From positions 309,702-373,701 of the forward strand of contig CAWBWU010000004.1 of the NCBI GenBank assembly GCA_963792655.1: a stretch of DNA of 64,000 nucleotides, written 5' to 3'. Numbering within the stretch: position 1 is the stretch's first letter; each line of letters opens with the position of its first letter. The notes under the pieces were generated by a model, which did no database searches, had not been told where the DNA came from, and saw only the letters and a program-made list of their open reading frames with translations. The position numbers and the translations under genes are program-made. Shown piece by piece: positions 26,573-38,388 of this stretch. Source of the stretch: DOZZ01 sp963792655. Its GTDB lineage: Bacteria; Acidobacteriota; Terriglobia; Bryobacterales; Bryobacteraceae.

Positions 26573-27355
26573 CTACTCCGGTTTCACCGAATGCGCGATG
26601 GCAGGCGTCTCGCGCGCCGGGCTGTCGACATGCGGAGTGAGCGCTGCTGTCAGAAATTGCATCGCGTCTTCAGGCGTATCGGCGAAGGTGAATAGGTTCA
26701 GGTCCTCGGGCGAGATCATTCCATAGCGCACCAGCGCATCGAAATTGATGATCTCGTTCCAGTAGCTCTTGCCGTAAAGCAGAACCGAGATTTTCTTCGC
26801 GAGCTTCTTGGTCTGAACCAGCGTGAGCAGCTCGAACAACTCGTCAAGCGTTCCAAAGCCGCCGGGGAAGACCACCAGAGCTTTCGCCAGATACGCAAAC
26901 CAGAACTTGCGCATGAAGAAGTAGTGGAACTCGAAATTCAGATCGGGCGTGATGAACTGGTTCGGAAACTGCTCAAACGGTAAGCCGATGTTGAGACCGA
27001 TTGTCTTTCCCTTCGCCTCCATTGCGCCGCGATTCGCGGCTTCCATGATTCCCGGACCACCGCCTGAGGTCACCACAAACCGGTAACTGTCTTTCGTAAA
27101 CTGCATCGCCCACTCGGTTACCAACCGCGCGATGGTTTGCGCATCGCGATAGTAGTTGCCGAGCGGTCCATCTTCGCGCACGCGTGCCGAGCCGAAGAAC
27201 ACCACGGTATCTTTCACGTGTTGTTTGCGGAAATGGGAAAGGGGCTCCAGATATTCCGAGATGATGCGCAGCGGCCTGGAATCGGAAGACTTCAGAAATG
27301 ATTCGTTCTCGTAGGCGAGCGGCGCGCGCGAGACGAGCGGTTTGGTTTCGTTCAT
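26573..27355 (-). CDS. LOG-family protein (TIGR00730 Rossmann fold)
   Basis: A 260-residue protein with the two diagnostic motifs of the LOG/'lysine decarboxylase-like' family: GGGPGIMEAANRGAMEA and PGGFGTLDELFELLT. Members cleave the ribose-phosphate from nucleotide 5'-monophosphates (cytokinin-activating LOG, PpnN) and are not lysine decarboxylases. An N-terminal extension of about 55 residues and a C-terminal tail flank the core. Its ATG overlaps the lpxD stop by 4 nt, so it is coupled to lpxD, an unexplained pairing. Confidence 0.85.
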   Translation of the reverse strand: MNETKPLVSRAPLAYENESFLKSSDSRPLRIISEYLEPLSHFRKQHVKDTVVFFGSARVREDGPLGNYYRDAQTIARLVTEWAMQFTKDSYRFVVTSGGGPGIMEAANRGAMEAKGKTIGLNIGLPFEQFPNQFITPDLNFEFHYFFMRKFWFAYLAKALVVFPGGFGTLDELFELLTLVQTKKLAKKISVLLYGKSYWNEIINFDALVRYGMISPEDLNLFTFADTPEDAMQFLTAALTPHVDSPARETPAIAHSVKPE

Positions 27356-28372
27356 TTGGTTTCGAGCTTCTCGATTCTCTTCTTCAGATCGCGCAATGAC
27401 TTCCAGAGTTCGGGAAGCTTGGGGAACGCGGTGATCGCACGCAGCCAGTCGGAGGCAGGGAAGGCCGGCGAACCAGACATGCGGCTGCCTGCGGGCACGT
27501 CACCCCCGATGCCGCTCTGCGCATAGACGATCGCGCCTTGATGGATCGTGAGATGTCCGGAGATGCCGACCTGTCCGGCAAGCAGCACATCGCGCTCCAG
27601 CACGGAACTTCCGGCGAGCCCGGTCTGCGCGCAGATGATGTTGTCTTCGCCAACGACACACGCGTGGCCGATCTGCACCAGGCTATCGATCTTCGCGCCG
27701 CGCTTCACGCGCGTTTCGCCAACGGTCGCGCGGTCGACCGACGTCAGCGATTGAATCTCTACATCGTCTTCGATTACCGTGATGCCTGACTGCACAATTT
27801 TGAAATGTGTGTTGTCGGCCAGCTTCGCAAAACCGAAGCCATCGCCGCCCACCACGACGCCATTTTGCAGGATGACGCGGTGCCCGATGCGGCAGAACTC
27901 GCGCACGCAACTATGCGCAGTGCGCAACAAAATCGTCGCCGATCTCAGCACCTTCATAGATCACGACATGCGGGTGCAGGATGGCATTGGCGCCCAACTT
28001 CACATGCTCACCGACAACAGCAAAGGGACCCACTGAACAATTCGGACCAAGCGTTGCCGATTTCGCAATCGACGCCAACGGATGAATACCCGGTTGTGGA
28101 CGCGGCGGCTGGTAGAACAGAGCGAGCGCGCGTGCGAAGTCGGCGTAAGGATTCTTTGAGATCACGCTGGCCGCGTTCAAGCCCGGAATCACTTCGCTCG
28201 TAAGCACTGCGGATGCGCCGGTTTGCTTAACTTTTTGGACGTACTTCAAATTCGCTAAAAACGTAAGCTGCCCGGGGCCAGCCGTTTCAGCGCCTGCAAC
28301 GGAATGGATCTCGACTGAACCATCGCCAACAACCTGGCAGCCTAGAGTGTCAGCGAGCGCCTGCAATCTCAT
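27352..28372 (-). CDS. lpxD: UDP-3-O-acylglucosamine N-acyltransferase (frame broken near 27920)
   Basis: About 339 residues when repaired. The N-terminal uridine-binding domain (MRLQALADTLGCQVVGDG, then GPGQLTFLANLKY) leads into a left-handed beta-helix with hexapeptide repeats (ATLGPNCSVGPFAVVGEHV). The central NGVVVGGDGFGFA and the catalytic-region IGHACVVGEDNIICAQTG are conserved. A C-terminal helix ends the protein. The frame slips at DDFVAH; removal of one base near 27920 yields FVAHAHSCVREFCRIGHR. LpxD performs the third step of lipid A synthesis, so a true break would be expected to be lethal. ATG 28372 is preferred to the longer TTG 28384. Confidence 0.9.
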
Positions 28373-28390
28373 CCGATAAACCAATGTTAC

Positions 28391-30047
28391 CTACTTGACG
28401 ATCCCTTTCGCCTCGTCGATCGTAACGAACTGGTTCACGGGAACATTCGCGAAACTCTGCCGCGTGCCGCTGGGCCACTCGACACTGAGCTTCCGGATCA
28501 CGCCGTCTTGTCCCAGGCCGAAAGTAAGTGCCAGATCGCTCGCCGAACAATAGCTTCCGCCGCTGCGCAGCATGTTCCATTGCCGGCCCCCCGCCGATTC
28601 GATGCGCACGACTGCGCCGAGACCGCTGCGATTCGCGCGCGTGCCCGACAGGCGGATGTTGATCCAGTGATTGCGATTGCCACCATCGTTGCGCAGAAGC
28701 ACAGGCGCGCCATCGTTCGTTGCAATCAGCACGTCCAGGTCACCATCGCGGTCGTAGTCGGCAAATGCGGCTCCACGCGCGAGCAGCGGCCGCCCGAAGT
28801 CAGGTCCAACCAAAGCACTGGCATTCTCAAACCGTCCTTTGCCGGAATTGTGAAACAGCAATGGCGCCTCCCGATATTGCACCTTTGGCTGAGTCTGGCC
28901 GATCTCCACTTCGGTGTGCCCGTTGGCGGCGAGGATGTCGGGATAGCCATCAAGATCGTAATCGAAAAAGAACGCTCCGAAGGTCAAACTGAGCTGGCTC
29001 GCGCGTCCCACATTCGATGACGGGGCTTCATCAACGAACAGGCCGTTCCCTTCGTTGTGATAAAGCCCGAGCATCTGATTTGAGAAGTTTCCGACCAGCA
29101 ATGACGCGCGCCCCGAGCGATCGTAGTCCGCCCAATCGACGCCCATCGCGCCGCGCGCGACGCCATCTTCGCCAAAGGCAACGCCCGACGTAACGCCCTC
29201 TTCCGCGAACCGGCCGTTCTTCAAATTGCGATAGAGCTTGTTGGGCTGTGTATCGTTGGCGACGAAGAGATCGGGCCAGCCATCGTTGTTGTAATCGAGC
29301 ACGGCGACGCCAAGCGATTTTGTCGTGCTGTCATAGAGACCTGCCTTGCGCGTAACATCTTCGAACTTGCCATTGCCCAGGTTGCGGTAGAGCTTGTTTG
29401 GTGATCCCTTCGACGATTCCGGCGTGCAATACGCTTTCGTGCGGCCATCGAGTGAGCACCACAAGTCGCGTCTCGGGCGTCCACTGAATGTAGTTGGCGA
29501 CGAAGAGGTCGGCCTTGCCATCATTGTCGTAATCCAGCCAGGCCGCACCGGTGCCGAATGCCGCATTGCGAATGCCGGAGGCTTGCGTGACATCGCGGAA
29601 CTTTCCGCCGCCCTCATTGTGAAAGAGCCGGTCACCATCGAGCGCCGTGATATATACGTCGGGCCGGCCATCGTTGTCATAGTCCGCGACAGCAATGCCC
29701 ATCGCATACATCTCCACGTCGAGGCCGCTCCCGCTAATTACTGAGGTGAATGTGCCATCACGGTTGTTGTGAAAGTACCCGGGCAGATACCGTTTGCCGG
29801 TCGCTTTCCAATCTTTCCCGTTCAACAGGATGATGTCGGGATAGCCGTCGCCATCCAGATCGACAAACGCGCAGCCCGAGCCCATGGTCTCCGGCAGATA
29901 CTTTTTTCCGAACGCGCCGGTGTGATGTTGAAACCGCAAACCCGCAGCCGCTGCCACGCTGGTGAAGTGAACTGTGCCCGCTGGCAGCGTGCCTGCGAGA
30001 GTCCACGCGGCTGCGAGCACCACGACAGCGGCCAGCAGGTACTTCAT
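28391..30047 (-). CDS. CRTAC1-like FG-GAP/VCBS secreted protein with ASPIC/UnbV C-terminus (frame broken near 29460)
   Basis: About 551 residues when repaired. A signal peptide or anchor (KYLLAAVVVLAAAWTLAG) precedes repeated calcium-binding beta-propeller motifs such as FVDLDGDGYPDIILLNG, VADYDNDGRPDVYIT, LDYNNDGWPDLFVAN and FADYDRDGDLDVLIA (about six). The C-terminus is an ASPIC/UnbV-type domain: NHWINIRLSGTRANRSGLGA, then LTFGLGQDGVIRKLSVEWPSG. The frame resumes after TPETRL with WCSLDGRTKAYC if one base near 29460 is removed. These proteins are abundant in Acidobacteriota and are thought to act outside the cytoplasm, function unknown. The start codon shares one base with the stop of the larger paralogue upstream. 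Confidence 0.8.
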
Positions 30048-33000
30048 CAGGTAAGCGGACGGATCAAGCGCAGTGCCGGGCGGGTCAGGTAATCGTGGCG
30101 GTAGCGCTGATGATCCGCATCGTCCGGATAATGTTCGTTGCTCTTGTACGGGTAGGCGCTCATGCCATGAAACGGCAGCGGCTCCACCGATTGCGAGAAC
30201 GCCGTATTGGCATCCGCATCCTTCGCCCATCCATCCACCAGCAAAAGAAAGTCGCGGCGCCAACCTTGCGGCAGCGCGGGAAGATCGGCCGGGTAGCGCA
30301 GCGTGAGTTCATCGCCCGAGCCCATGATCACCAGCTTGTCATCGATCCCCGTGACCAGTTCGCGCACATCGCCATAGCGCGTGTAGTTGCCCGGTGTAGG
30401 ATTCCAGTTCGAGAGCGGCATCCACTCGTTGTACTGAAACTGTTCGGGCTGACGTCTCGACGCGTCAATCACCGGACGCGAAAAGCCGCGGAAGTGCAAG
30501 TCGGCACTGCGCGCATTCATGGGCGTCATGCGCACCGCGGGCGCGGCGCTCTCTTCCAATAGAAAATACTTCGTCCCAGTACACGCAGATGTTCGTGACG
30601 ATGCGCACCTCGCGTGAGGCCGACAGAAACTTGCCGGTAAGATCGACCGACATCGTCTTCGGCTTGCCTGACGGGATGCCCATGTCTTCGACTACCGTCT
30701 TCCACTTGCCCTGCGCGTCCTTGACCTGCAGGTACGGAAACACCAGACCGCCCGGCCGTTCCTGCGCGGCGCCGAGAAACGTACTGCCATCCGCCCAGTC
30801 GACCCAGCCATTCAAAATCAGTACGGCGCGATTGCTCTTCGCTGCGGAGCCGAAGTCGAGATCGAGGGTGTGTAGTTCCGCGACACCGTCCAGATTGCGC
30901 GCGAAGCCATCGGGGTATTTGCGATCGCGATGCAGCAAAGCCGGGAGCACATCATGACGGGCGCCGTCATGCGCCGCAACCGGATAGACGCGCTGCTTCG
31001 AACCGAACAGACGGAACTCCGGGAAGGGCGGCGACTTGAACTTATCGTTCGTGAAAATCTCAACATCGCGCCGGATGATCCACCGCGATCAATTGCACCT
31101 GATCGAGGTACGAGACTTCATGCAACTCTTCGGTGATGCGCACCGGATAGTTCCATTTTCGCTTGCAATGCTTCGCCGGGAATCTGAATGTACTCGTCGT
31201 GATCGACCGGGAAATATTGCCATCGCCAGAGCTCGCGCCCAGCGGTGCGACGCCGAGCACATCGGTGATGAACTCAAAGCCGTGCCCGTTCCAGGTGAAG
31301 ATCATCGGGCACGATCCCGATAGGCGCTGCGCTTCAGGATAGCTGTGGCTCTGATTCGTCTTTTGCCTGGGCTCGTTCTGGATCATGCCATTCGGCCAGG
31401 TGATGCGCACGGTATCTGCTTCGGCATACGTCTGCATGTTGAACCAAAGCGGCACGCCCTCGTAGATTTTGCGTTGATACAGAGCGCCCGCGCGTACTTC
31501 CACCACGGCGCCGACCGCACTCTTCAGGTTCTTGATTCCGGTGATCGCGACGCGCACGGTGCGGTCCTGACTCTTAACCGGTTCGTTGAGGATCAGCTCG
31601 CGTGCGGCGTTGACTGACGCATAACCGTTGTCGAAGGGAATGCCCGGCGGATCGGCCTCGCCAGCCGTCTTTTCAAACGTGCCGCTGCGGTTGATGGCGC
31701 GCAGGCCAACTCGGCGATGTCGAAGAAGCTATCGTGATTGAAATCTTCCGAACGAAGGCCCAGCGTTCCTGGAGTGATGGCCGCAATGTCTTCAGCAGTA
31801 AACGTACCGCCCAACTGATCGTGATAGACAACGCCGTTGCGATCGGCGTAGCTCACTATCAAGTCACGTGCCGGAGTCTCCGGCCGCAGCGCCGTGCGCA
31901 CGGCGTCGATCGCTGCGCCTTTGACAAAAGGAAAGTGCGCGGTCTCGTCGCTGAATCCAGCCTCACCGTTATTGCGAGCCAGGGCATTCGTCGCGCCAAG
32001 CAGAATCAGATCCAGGTCGTTATCGTGGTCGATATCCAGCCAAATAGCCCGCGCGAAGTCGCCCTTCGGTAACGCTGCGCTCACCTCGGTATAGTGGCCT
32101 TTCGCATTCCGAAAAAGCTGAGCGCCCGATCTGGTGAGGACGCAAAGATCGGCAAGCCCATCGTTATCGAAGTCGCCGGCGGCAACGAAGATGACGTCGC
32201 GCAATTTTTCCAGGCCCGTCGTCTTCACCGCATCCGAGCCGTTCTTCAAGACTTGAATGCCGTTGGCCGACCAAGCGATCAGATCGGCTTTGCCGTCGCC
32301 ATCGAAATCGGTTGTCAGCACGCCATCCACACCGGATGCGACCTTGCGTCCGGCATACTTCACCGGCACTGCTGCCGCGGCGGGTACGTCGATCGGATCG
32401 TAGATTTCGGAGTAGTCGTTCGCCTCCATGTTCTCAGCGATCGGCGCCCCTTCCTGTTGCTTCTTGAGTTCCTGGAACAGCGCAATCTCGCGCTTCGCAT
32501 CGTCGGCGCGTCCCGCTGCGCGATAGGAGTTGAACAGTTGCAGACGTGGTGCGGCGAGCGTCGGCCCGAGTTTCGCGGCAAGTTCAAACTCGCGGCGTGC
32601 ATCGTCCAGGCGTCCCGTCTGCTTGTACATGGTGCCCAGGTTGTAGTGCGAGATCGCATCGCCCGGAACGAGCTGCACCATCTTTTCGAACTGGACGGTG
32701 GCGCGTGCCGCATCGCCATCTTTCTTTGCGATCATGCCGAGGTTGAACCACGTGTGTGGCAGCGCGGGATCCTGCTGTTGAACTTTTTCGAGCTCCGCTA
32801 CGCCTTGCTTTGTTTCACCGGCTTTGATCAGTGCCAGCCCATAGTTCAGGCGCTCGCGTGCCGACTTCGGTTCCATTGCCAGCGCCTTACGAAACTCCTC
32901 GACCGCTTCTTTTTGTGTCGTCGGATTTTCGTAAAAGGCCTTTCCCAGGTTGCGGTGATGCCACAGCAGATCGGCTTCTTGCAGCGTTGCGGACGCGCCC

Positions 33001-33083
33001 GTCAGCAGGTAAAGAGCAAGCGCGCTAAGCGCCAGTAACGCGATAACCACTCGCACGCGCGCGAACAAAATCGGATTCGTCAC
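30047..33083 (-). CDS. TPR-FG-GAP-UnbV protein of the CRTAC1 type (about five frame breaks)
   Basis: About 1010 residues when repaired. An N-terminal membrane helix (VVIALLALSALALYLLTG) is followed by tetratricopeptide repeats (about residues 35-200, for example LPHTWFNLGMIAKKDGDAA), an FG-GAP propeller (DFDGDGKADLIAW, DFDNDGLADLCVL, DIDHDNDLDLILLG), an ASPIC/UnbV-like segment (VEVRAGALYQRKIYEG, TVRITWPNGMIQNE), and a long C-terminal part (EFITDVLGVAPLGASSGDG onward). Frame changes lie near 31706, 31214, 31157, 31068 and 30564; single-base corrections restore one continuous reading. It is the upstream half of a coupled pair with the gene ending at 28391. GTG 33083 is taken as start; role unknown. 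Confidence 0.75.
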
Positions 33084-33135
33084 TTTTGACTAGCAGTTTA
33101 TCGCTTGTCCAGCTACGTGAAACAATACGGCTCAA

Positions 33136-33586
33136 GTGGACCTTCGCTCTTTCCAGACCAACAGATCGCGAAGGATGCCTCGCGATCTTCGACTCGAATA
33201 CTCCGCATTTCTTTGCGCCAGCCGAACGGCCGGGATTTGAACGCTTTCTCGACAACCCGCAGTGCACCTACTTCGTGATGGAGCACGAGAGCGAACTAAT
33301 CGGTTGTGGCGGCTTTGACATCGCGCGAGGAGCTACGCCCGAACTGGTCTGGGGCATGGTGCACGCGGCACATCATGGCCAGGGACTTGGGCGCTACCTG
33401 CTGCTATTCCGGCTACGGGAGATCGGCCGTGCAGGCAATTTCGCGACTGTCGAGGTGGCGACGTCGCAAATGGCGTCGGGCTTCTTCCTGAAGCAAGGGT
33501 TTCGCCTCGGTGAAATCGTTCCAGATGGCTGGGCGCCCGGCTACGACCGCGTGCAGATGACCAAGAAGCTTGCCGTCTGCGAGTGA
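33136..33586 (+). CDS. GNAT-family N-acetyltransferase (probable frame break near 33157)
   Basis: About 149 residues. The acetyl-CoA-binding loop is HHGQGLGRYLL (Q/RxxGxG/A type) and the end shows the GNAT beta-bulge region FFLKQGFRLGEIVPDGW. A continuous frame exists from TTG 33086, but it gives an unusual N-terminus and sits 2 bp from the divergent start. GTG 33136 with one base removed near 33157 gives VDLRSFQ joined to PTDREGCLAIFDSNTP, a typical GNAT beginning. The substrate is unknown. The upstream neighbour is divergent and the TonB receptor follows after 105 bp. Confidence 0.75.
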
Positions 33587-33691
33587 ATCCCAGGCGCCTC
33601 ACAAACGTCACGCGTTCTCTCATCGAATTTTCACCGAACTGTAATTGGCGAGAAAAGGCTCGGCTGTTAACCTCCGGAATCCGGAGAACCT

Positions 33692-36600
33692 GTGAGAACC
33701 CTGCTTAAACTTTCTTTGCTGCTGATCCCTTGCCTCACCTTTGACTTGCAAGCCCAATCGACCTTTGGCGCAATTGTCGGAACGCTGAAAGACCCTTCTC
33801 AGGCGAGCCTCGGGCAGGCCACCGTAAAAGTCACCAACGTTGATGAGCAGACCGTGCGCGCAGTTCAATCGAGCGACAACGGCGATTACGAAGTGCTGAA
33901 CCTGAAGCCGGGCACTTACACCGTCTCTGTCGAGCGGGCCGGCTTCGAGACTTCACAAGTTAACGATCTCCATCTGTTGGCGCGGCAGACGATGCGCGTT
34001 GACCTTACTTTGCGAGTGGGCAGCACGGGGCAGACGGTCTCCGTGGAGGGGACCGCGGGGGTGGTGCAATCTGAAACCGACACCATTGCTTCGAGCTATG
34101 GCAGTGAGAAGATTCTGAGCCTGCCGGTTAATTTCCGCGCGTCGCAAAGCACCAGCCCGTACGATTTGCTGACGACGCTGCCCGGCGTGCAGTCCGACAA
34201 CAATGGGCACGATTACGGCAAGAGCTATCTATCGATTCAAGGCGGCCTCCCCAATCAATCGGAATCGTCGATCGACGGTATCTCGTCGCAGAACGTGCGC
34301 TCGAATCGTCCGCTGGTCGAGATCTTCCCGTCCGTCGAAGGCATCGCTGAGTTGAAAGTGCAGGGCGTCGGCAATCCCGCCGAATATGGATCGGCTGGCG
34401 ACATCACCACCATCACCAAAAGCGGCACGAATACCTTCCACGCGAGCGGCGCCTGGTATTACCAGAACGCGGATTTCGATTCGACTCCATTCGGATCAAC
34501 CAGCAAACCCGAAAAGGAAGTGAACGATTACTCGTTCGCCGCGGGCGGGACCGGTGTGGATACCGAAAATTTACAAAGGCAAGGACAAGACGTTCTTCTA
34601 CGCGGACTACGAGGGGCTGATGTATCCACGCACCTCAACTATTCAGAACTTTGTGCCGACCGCCGCGGAGCGAGCAGGAGACTTCTCGCATGAACCCGGC
34701 AAAGTCATCGACCCTCTGACCGGACAGCAGTTTGCGAACAACATGATTCCTGGTTCGCGAATCAGCTCGATTTCGGCTGCAGTGTTGACGCAGTTCTTCC
34801 CCTTGCCGAACGCAGGCGACACCACTGTTTCGCACGCCGCGAACTATATCGTGAATCGCCAATCCGATATTCAGTCGAAACAGTTCGACATCAGGGGCGA
34901 TCACTACTTGACGTCGAAGCAGTCGGTGTTCACGCGCTTCAGTTTTAAGAACGCGACGTCGCTGAATCCCAATAATCTGTTGCAGCCGACCACCAGCAGT
35001 ACACAGCAGGATCGCTCGCTGGTGGTTTCTTATAACTACAACATCACGCCCAGAATCCTGAATGAGTTTCGCTTGGGCTACACGCAGGATTCGCCAGGCT
35101 CGAATTTCAGCTACAACGGAAAGACTTTCGAAAAATCACTTGGCTTTGTGGGCCTTCCGAGTACGCCGTTTAATGGTCTTCCGGACTTCTCGTTCAACAA
35201 TCTGAACGGACTTGATGTGGGCCGCGTTGAAGGCGCCGATCTCTATCGCACTTTCCAGATCAACAACAACACTACGTTTAACTACGGGCGGCACACGTTC
35301 AAAGCGGGCTTCGACATTCGCTTCCTGCGGTCCCGCACGGGCCTCGGGTTCATCGGAGCCGATAATTACGGCAACTTCAACTTCACCGGCGCATTCAGTG
35401 GTAATGATTTCGCAGACTTTCTGCTGGGACTTCCGTCCGACACTTCCTACGGCGATGTGCAGCACGACAATGACGGACGCGCGCGTCAGTACCACGCGTA
35501 TGTGCAGGATAATTTTCGCGTCAGCTCACGCCTGACTCTTGAGCTTGGCGTCCGTTGGGACTATCAGCCGCCGTTCACCGATCAGGCCGGCAACATCGGG
35601 AACTTTGACCGCTCCATCCCAAAGACGGGAGCGGTGATTTATCCCTCGAGCCCGCAAGCCGCGGCACTGCTGTCGCCCGAGTTTGAGATAGCGGTGAACG
35701 CCTGCCCAGGCACGCCCAATCTGCCCGCACCCGGACCGGGTCTGCCCGGCGTGCCCTGCACGCCCTTTAAGACCGCCGCGCAGGCGGGGTTGCCCGAGGG
35801 ACTGCGCAAAGACTACAAATTCAACTTCGTTCCGCGCATCGGAATTGCGTACCGGCCCTTCGGCAATGGCGACACGGTAATCCGAAGCGGTTTCGGCATC
35901 TACTGGGCTCCGGTATTAGGCGCTGCGTTTTATTCGCTCACCGGAACTTCCGGTACCGACGTGCGCACATTCAGCAACATATCGGCCACCGGCGCGCCGA
36001 TCTTCCAGTTCCCCAACACCCGCACCGGAGGAGTCGGGCGTCTCTACAGACGATTACGGCACGGCGTACTTTGGCACCGCGAACCAGATCGACTTCAAGA
36101 ATCCAAAAATGTATCAGTGGAACTTTTCGATCGATCGCAACATCGGCTTCAACACAGGCCTGCGCATCTCGTACATCGGCTCGCATTCCATTCAGCTCGG
36201 CTATGCGGTCAACCTTAATCAATCGGCGTACTCGACCACTTTCTATGCGCTGCAGCCACTGACGGCTAGGCCCTATCCTTACTGGTTTCGCATCGAGAGC
36301 CGCGAGTCGGGCGGCACCGCGCTCTACAACTCATTGCAGGTCGAACTGAACCGCCGTTTTCAGAATGGGCTCTCCTTCACCGGCGCATACACTCTGGCGA
36401 AGAACCTGACTGACATCGGTGGGCCAAATCCGGGCGAGTTCGGCGGTGAAACAGGCGACGGCCGCAATATGGACGCGCTCAATCGCAGCGAAAATCGCGG
36501 CAACAGTTACGGCACCCGGAGGCACCGCTTTATCGCCACGGCGGTATACGAACTGCCGTTCGGTCGAGGCCGCGCGTTCATGAATCACGGACCGGCCGCG

Positions 36601-37143
36601 GCGGACGCGATCCTTGGCGGCTGGCATCTCAGTTCCATTCTGCTGCTGCAAACTGGACCGTATCTGACCCCGTACTTCTCAGGCGGCGATCCGTCGGGCA
36701 CCGGGTCGGGCTTCTATCGCAATCAGCGTCCCGACCGCATCGCTTCGGGTAGTGTCGCGTCGCCATCGCGCGATCAGTGGATTGATCCGAATGCCTTCGT
36801 GTGTCCCGGCCAGACAGTCGGCGCGAACCAGTTCAACTGTCACATCGGCATCAACCCGGCGACGGATCTGGCTCCGATCGGACGCTTCGGGAATTCGGGC
36901 ATCGGCATCATCGAAGGTCCCGGCACTTTCAATCTGTCGATGGCGTTGGGCAAATCGTTCCGCATCACAGAACGTTTCGCCGCGAAGGTCGAAGGCTCGT
37001 TCACCAATCTGCCGAACCACACGAATTTAGCGGACCCGATCACCAACATCACCAATCGCTCTTTCGGGAAGATCACCAGCGCGCGCGATGCGGAGTTCGG
37101 CCGCGGAAGAACGGGCCAGGTCGGAGTCAGGCTCGAGTTTTAA
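33692..37143 (+). CDS. Oar-like TonB-dependent receptor with carboxypeptidase-regulatory domain (two frame breaks)
   Basis: About 1150 residues when repaired. A signal peptide ending FDLQAQ precedes a carboxypeptidase-regulatory-like domain (GAIVGTLKDPSQASLGQATV, about residues 25-110), a TonB plug region (SLPVNFRASQSTSPYDLLTT, SIDGISSQNVRSNRPLVEIF), and a large outer-membrane barrel ending in RTGQVGVRLEF with a C-terminal aromatic. Breaks near 34550 and 36033 are repaired by removing one base each: the first gives GGPVWIPKIYKGKDKTFF, a family hallmark, the second SGVSTDDYGTAYFGT. Acidobacteriota carry many such Oar/TonB proteins, probably for uptake of large carbohydrates or peptides. GTG 33692 follows a GGAG site. 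Confidence 0.85.
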
Positions 37144-37149
37144 TTCCGG

Positions 37150-38388
37150 CTAGACCGTCTCGCCGCGGATGAGGTCTTCGAACTGCTCCCTCTTGCGCAC
37201 TACGCGCCAGGTGTTGCCTTCGACCAGTACTTCCGCCGCGCGGCGACGTGAGTTGTAGTTCGAAGATTGCGCGAAGCCATAAGCGCCTGCCGTCTGCAAA
37301 GCAACGTAGTCACCGGAGCTGAGCGGCGGCAGTGCGCGATCGCGCGCGAGAAAATCGCCGGTCTCGCAAACAGGACCCACAACGTCGGCGATGAGGCTGC
37401 GGTCGGTGGTTTCGCGCAGCGGCAGTATCTGGTGCTGCGCCGAGTAAAGCGCAGGACGGATGAGATCGTTCATCGCGGCGTCCACCACCACGAATTCCTT
37501 CGTCGGGCTGCTCTTGCGCAGCAGCACTTGCGCCAGCAACACACCGGCAGGACCGACAATCGAGCGTCCCGGTTCGATCATGATCGCAAGATCTTTTCCG
37601 CGCACCATGTCACAAATCTTCCCGATCACCGAAGCGATGTCGGGCGGCTGATCGCCCTGGGTGTAGGCGATGCCTAATCCGCCGCCGAGATCGATCGACC
37701 GAATCGCATGGCCGCGCGATCGCAAACGCTCGACCAATAACAACACTTTCGCCACGGCTTCGAGCACGGGCGCGTCATCCAGAAGCTGCGAACCGATGTG
37801 GCAACTGACACTCTCTACACGCAAGTGGGGCAGGGAACGCGCGTAGTCGTACTCCTGTTCGGCGCGTTCGATGTCGATGCCGAACTTGTGGTCGCGCAGA
37901 CCGGTGGAGATGTAAGGGTGAGTAGCGGCATCCACGTCAGGATTGACGCGCAGCGCGATGCAGGGCTGCTTGCCCATGCGGCCCGCGACTTCGTTGAGCA
38001 GTGTCAACTCCGCATGCGACTCACAATTAAAGCTGTGGATGTTGTGCTCGAGCGCGTACTCGATCTCATCACGCTGCTTACCGACGCCGGAGAACACCAC
38101 CTTCGATGCGTCGCCGCCAGCACGCAGAACCCGGAACAATTCGCCGCCGGAAACGATATCGAATCCCGCACCTTCACGCGCGAGCAGCGCCAGAACAGCC
38201 AGATTCGAGTTGGCCTTTACCGCATAGCAGACGTGGTGCGGCAAGTCTCCGAACGCGCCATCGTACGCGCGGTAAGCGGCGACGATACTGTTCGCTGAAT
38301 ACACATAGCAGGGCGTGCCAACGGCATGGGCGATCTCTTCCAGGCTGGTTGCGTCGCAACGCAAGCCGCCTTCGTGATACGCGATCAT
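37150..38388 (-). CDS. lysA: Diaminopimelate decarboxylase
   Basis: A 412-residue fold-type III PLP enzyme. The lysine that binds PLP is in CYAVKANSNLAVL (about residue 58). HIGSQLLD, SIDLGGGLGIAY and MIEPGRSIVGPAGVL form the cofactor site. The C-terminal beta domain carries CETGDFLARD, where the cysteine and aspartate of the partner subunit reach the active site. It decarboxylates meso-diaminopimelate to lysine, the last step of that pathway. Its ATG overlaps the phosphatase stop (ATGA), and it converges on the Oar-like gene with a 6 bp gap. Confidence 0.93.
   Translation of the reverse strand: MIAYHEGGLRCDATSLEEIAHAVGTPCYVYSANSIVAAYRAYDGAFGDLPHHVCYAVKANSNLAVLALLAREGAGFDIVSGGELFRVLRAGGDASKVVFSGVGKQRDEIEYALEHNIHSFNCESHAELTLLNEVAGRMGKQPCIALRVNPDVDAATHPYISTGLRDHKFGIDIERAEQEYDYARSLPHLRVESVSCHIGSQLLDDAPVLEAVAKVLLLVERLRSRGHAIRSIDLGGGLGIAYTQGDQPPDIASVIGKICDMVRGKDLAIMIEPGRSIVGPAGVLLAQVLLRKSSPTKEFVVVDAAMNDLIRPALYSAQHQILPLRETTDRSLIADVVGPVCETGDFLARDRALPPLSSGDYVALQTAGAYGFAQSSNYNSRRRAAEVLVEGNTWRVVRKREQFEDLIRGETV

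Noticed and set aside
27911..28384. Two independent acyltransferase genes in place of lpxD
   Set aside because: Both halves together form one ordinary LpxD; the junction needs one base.
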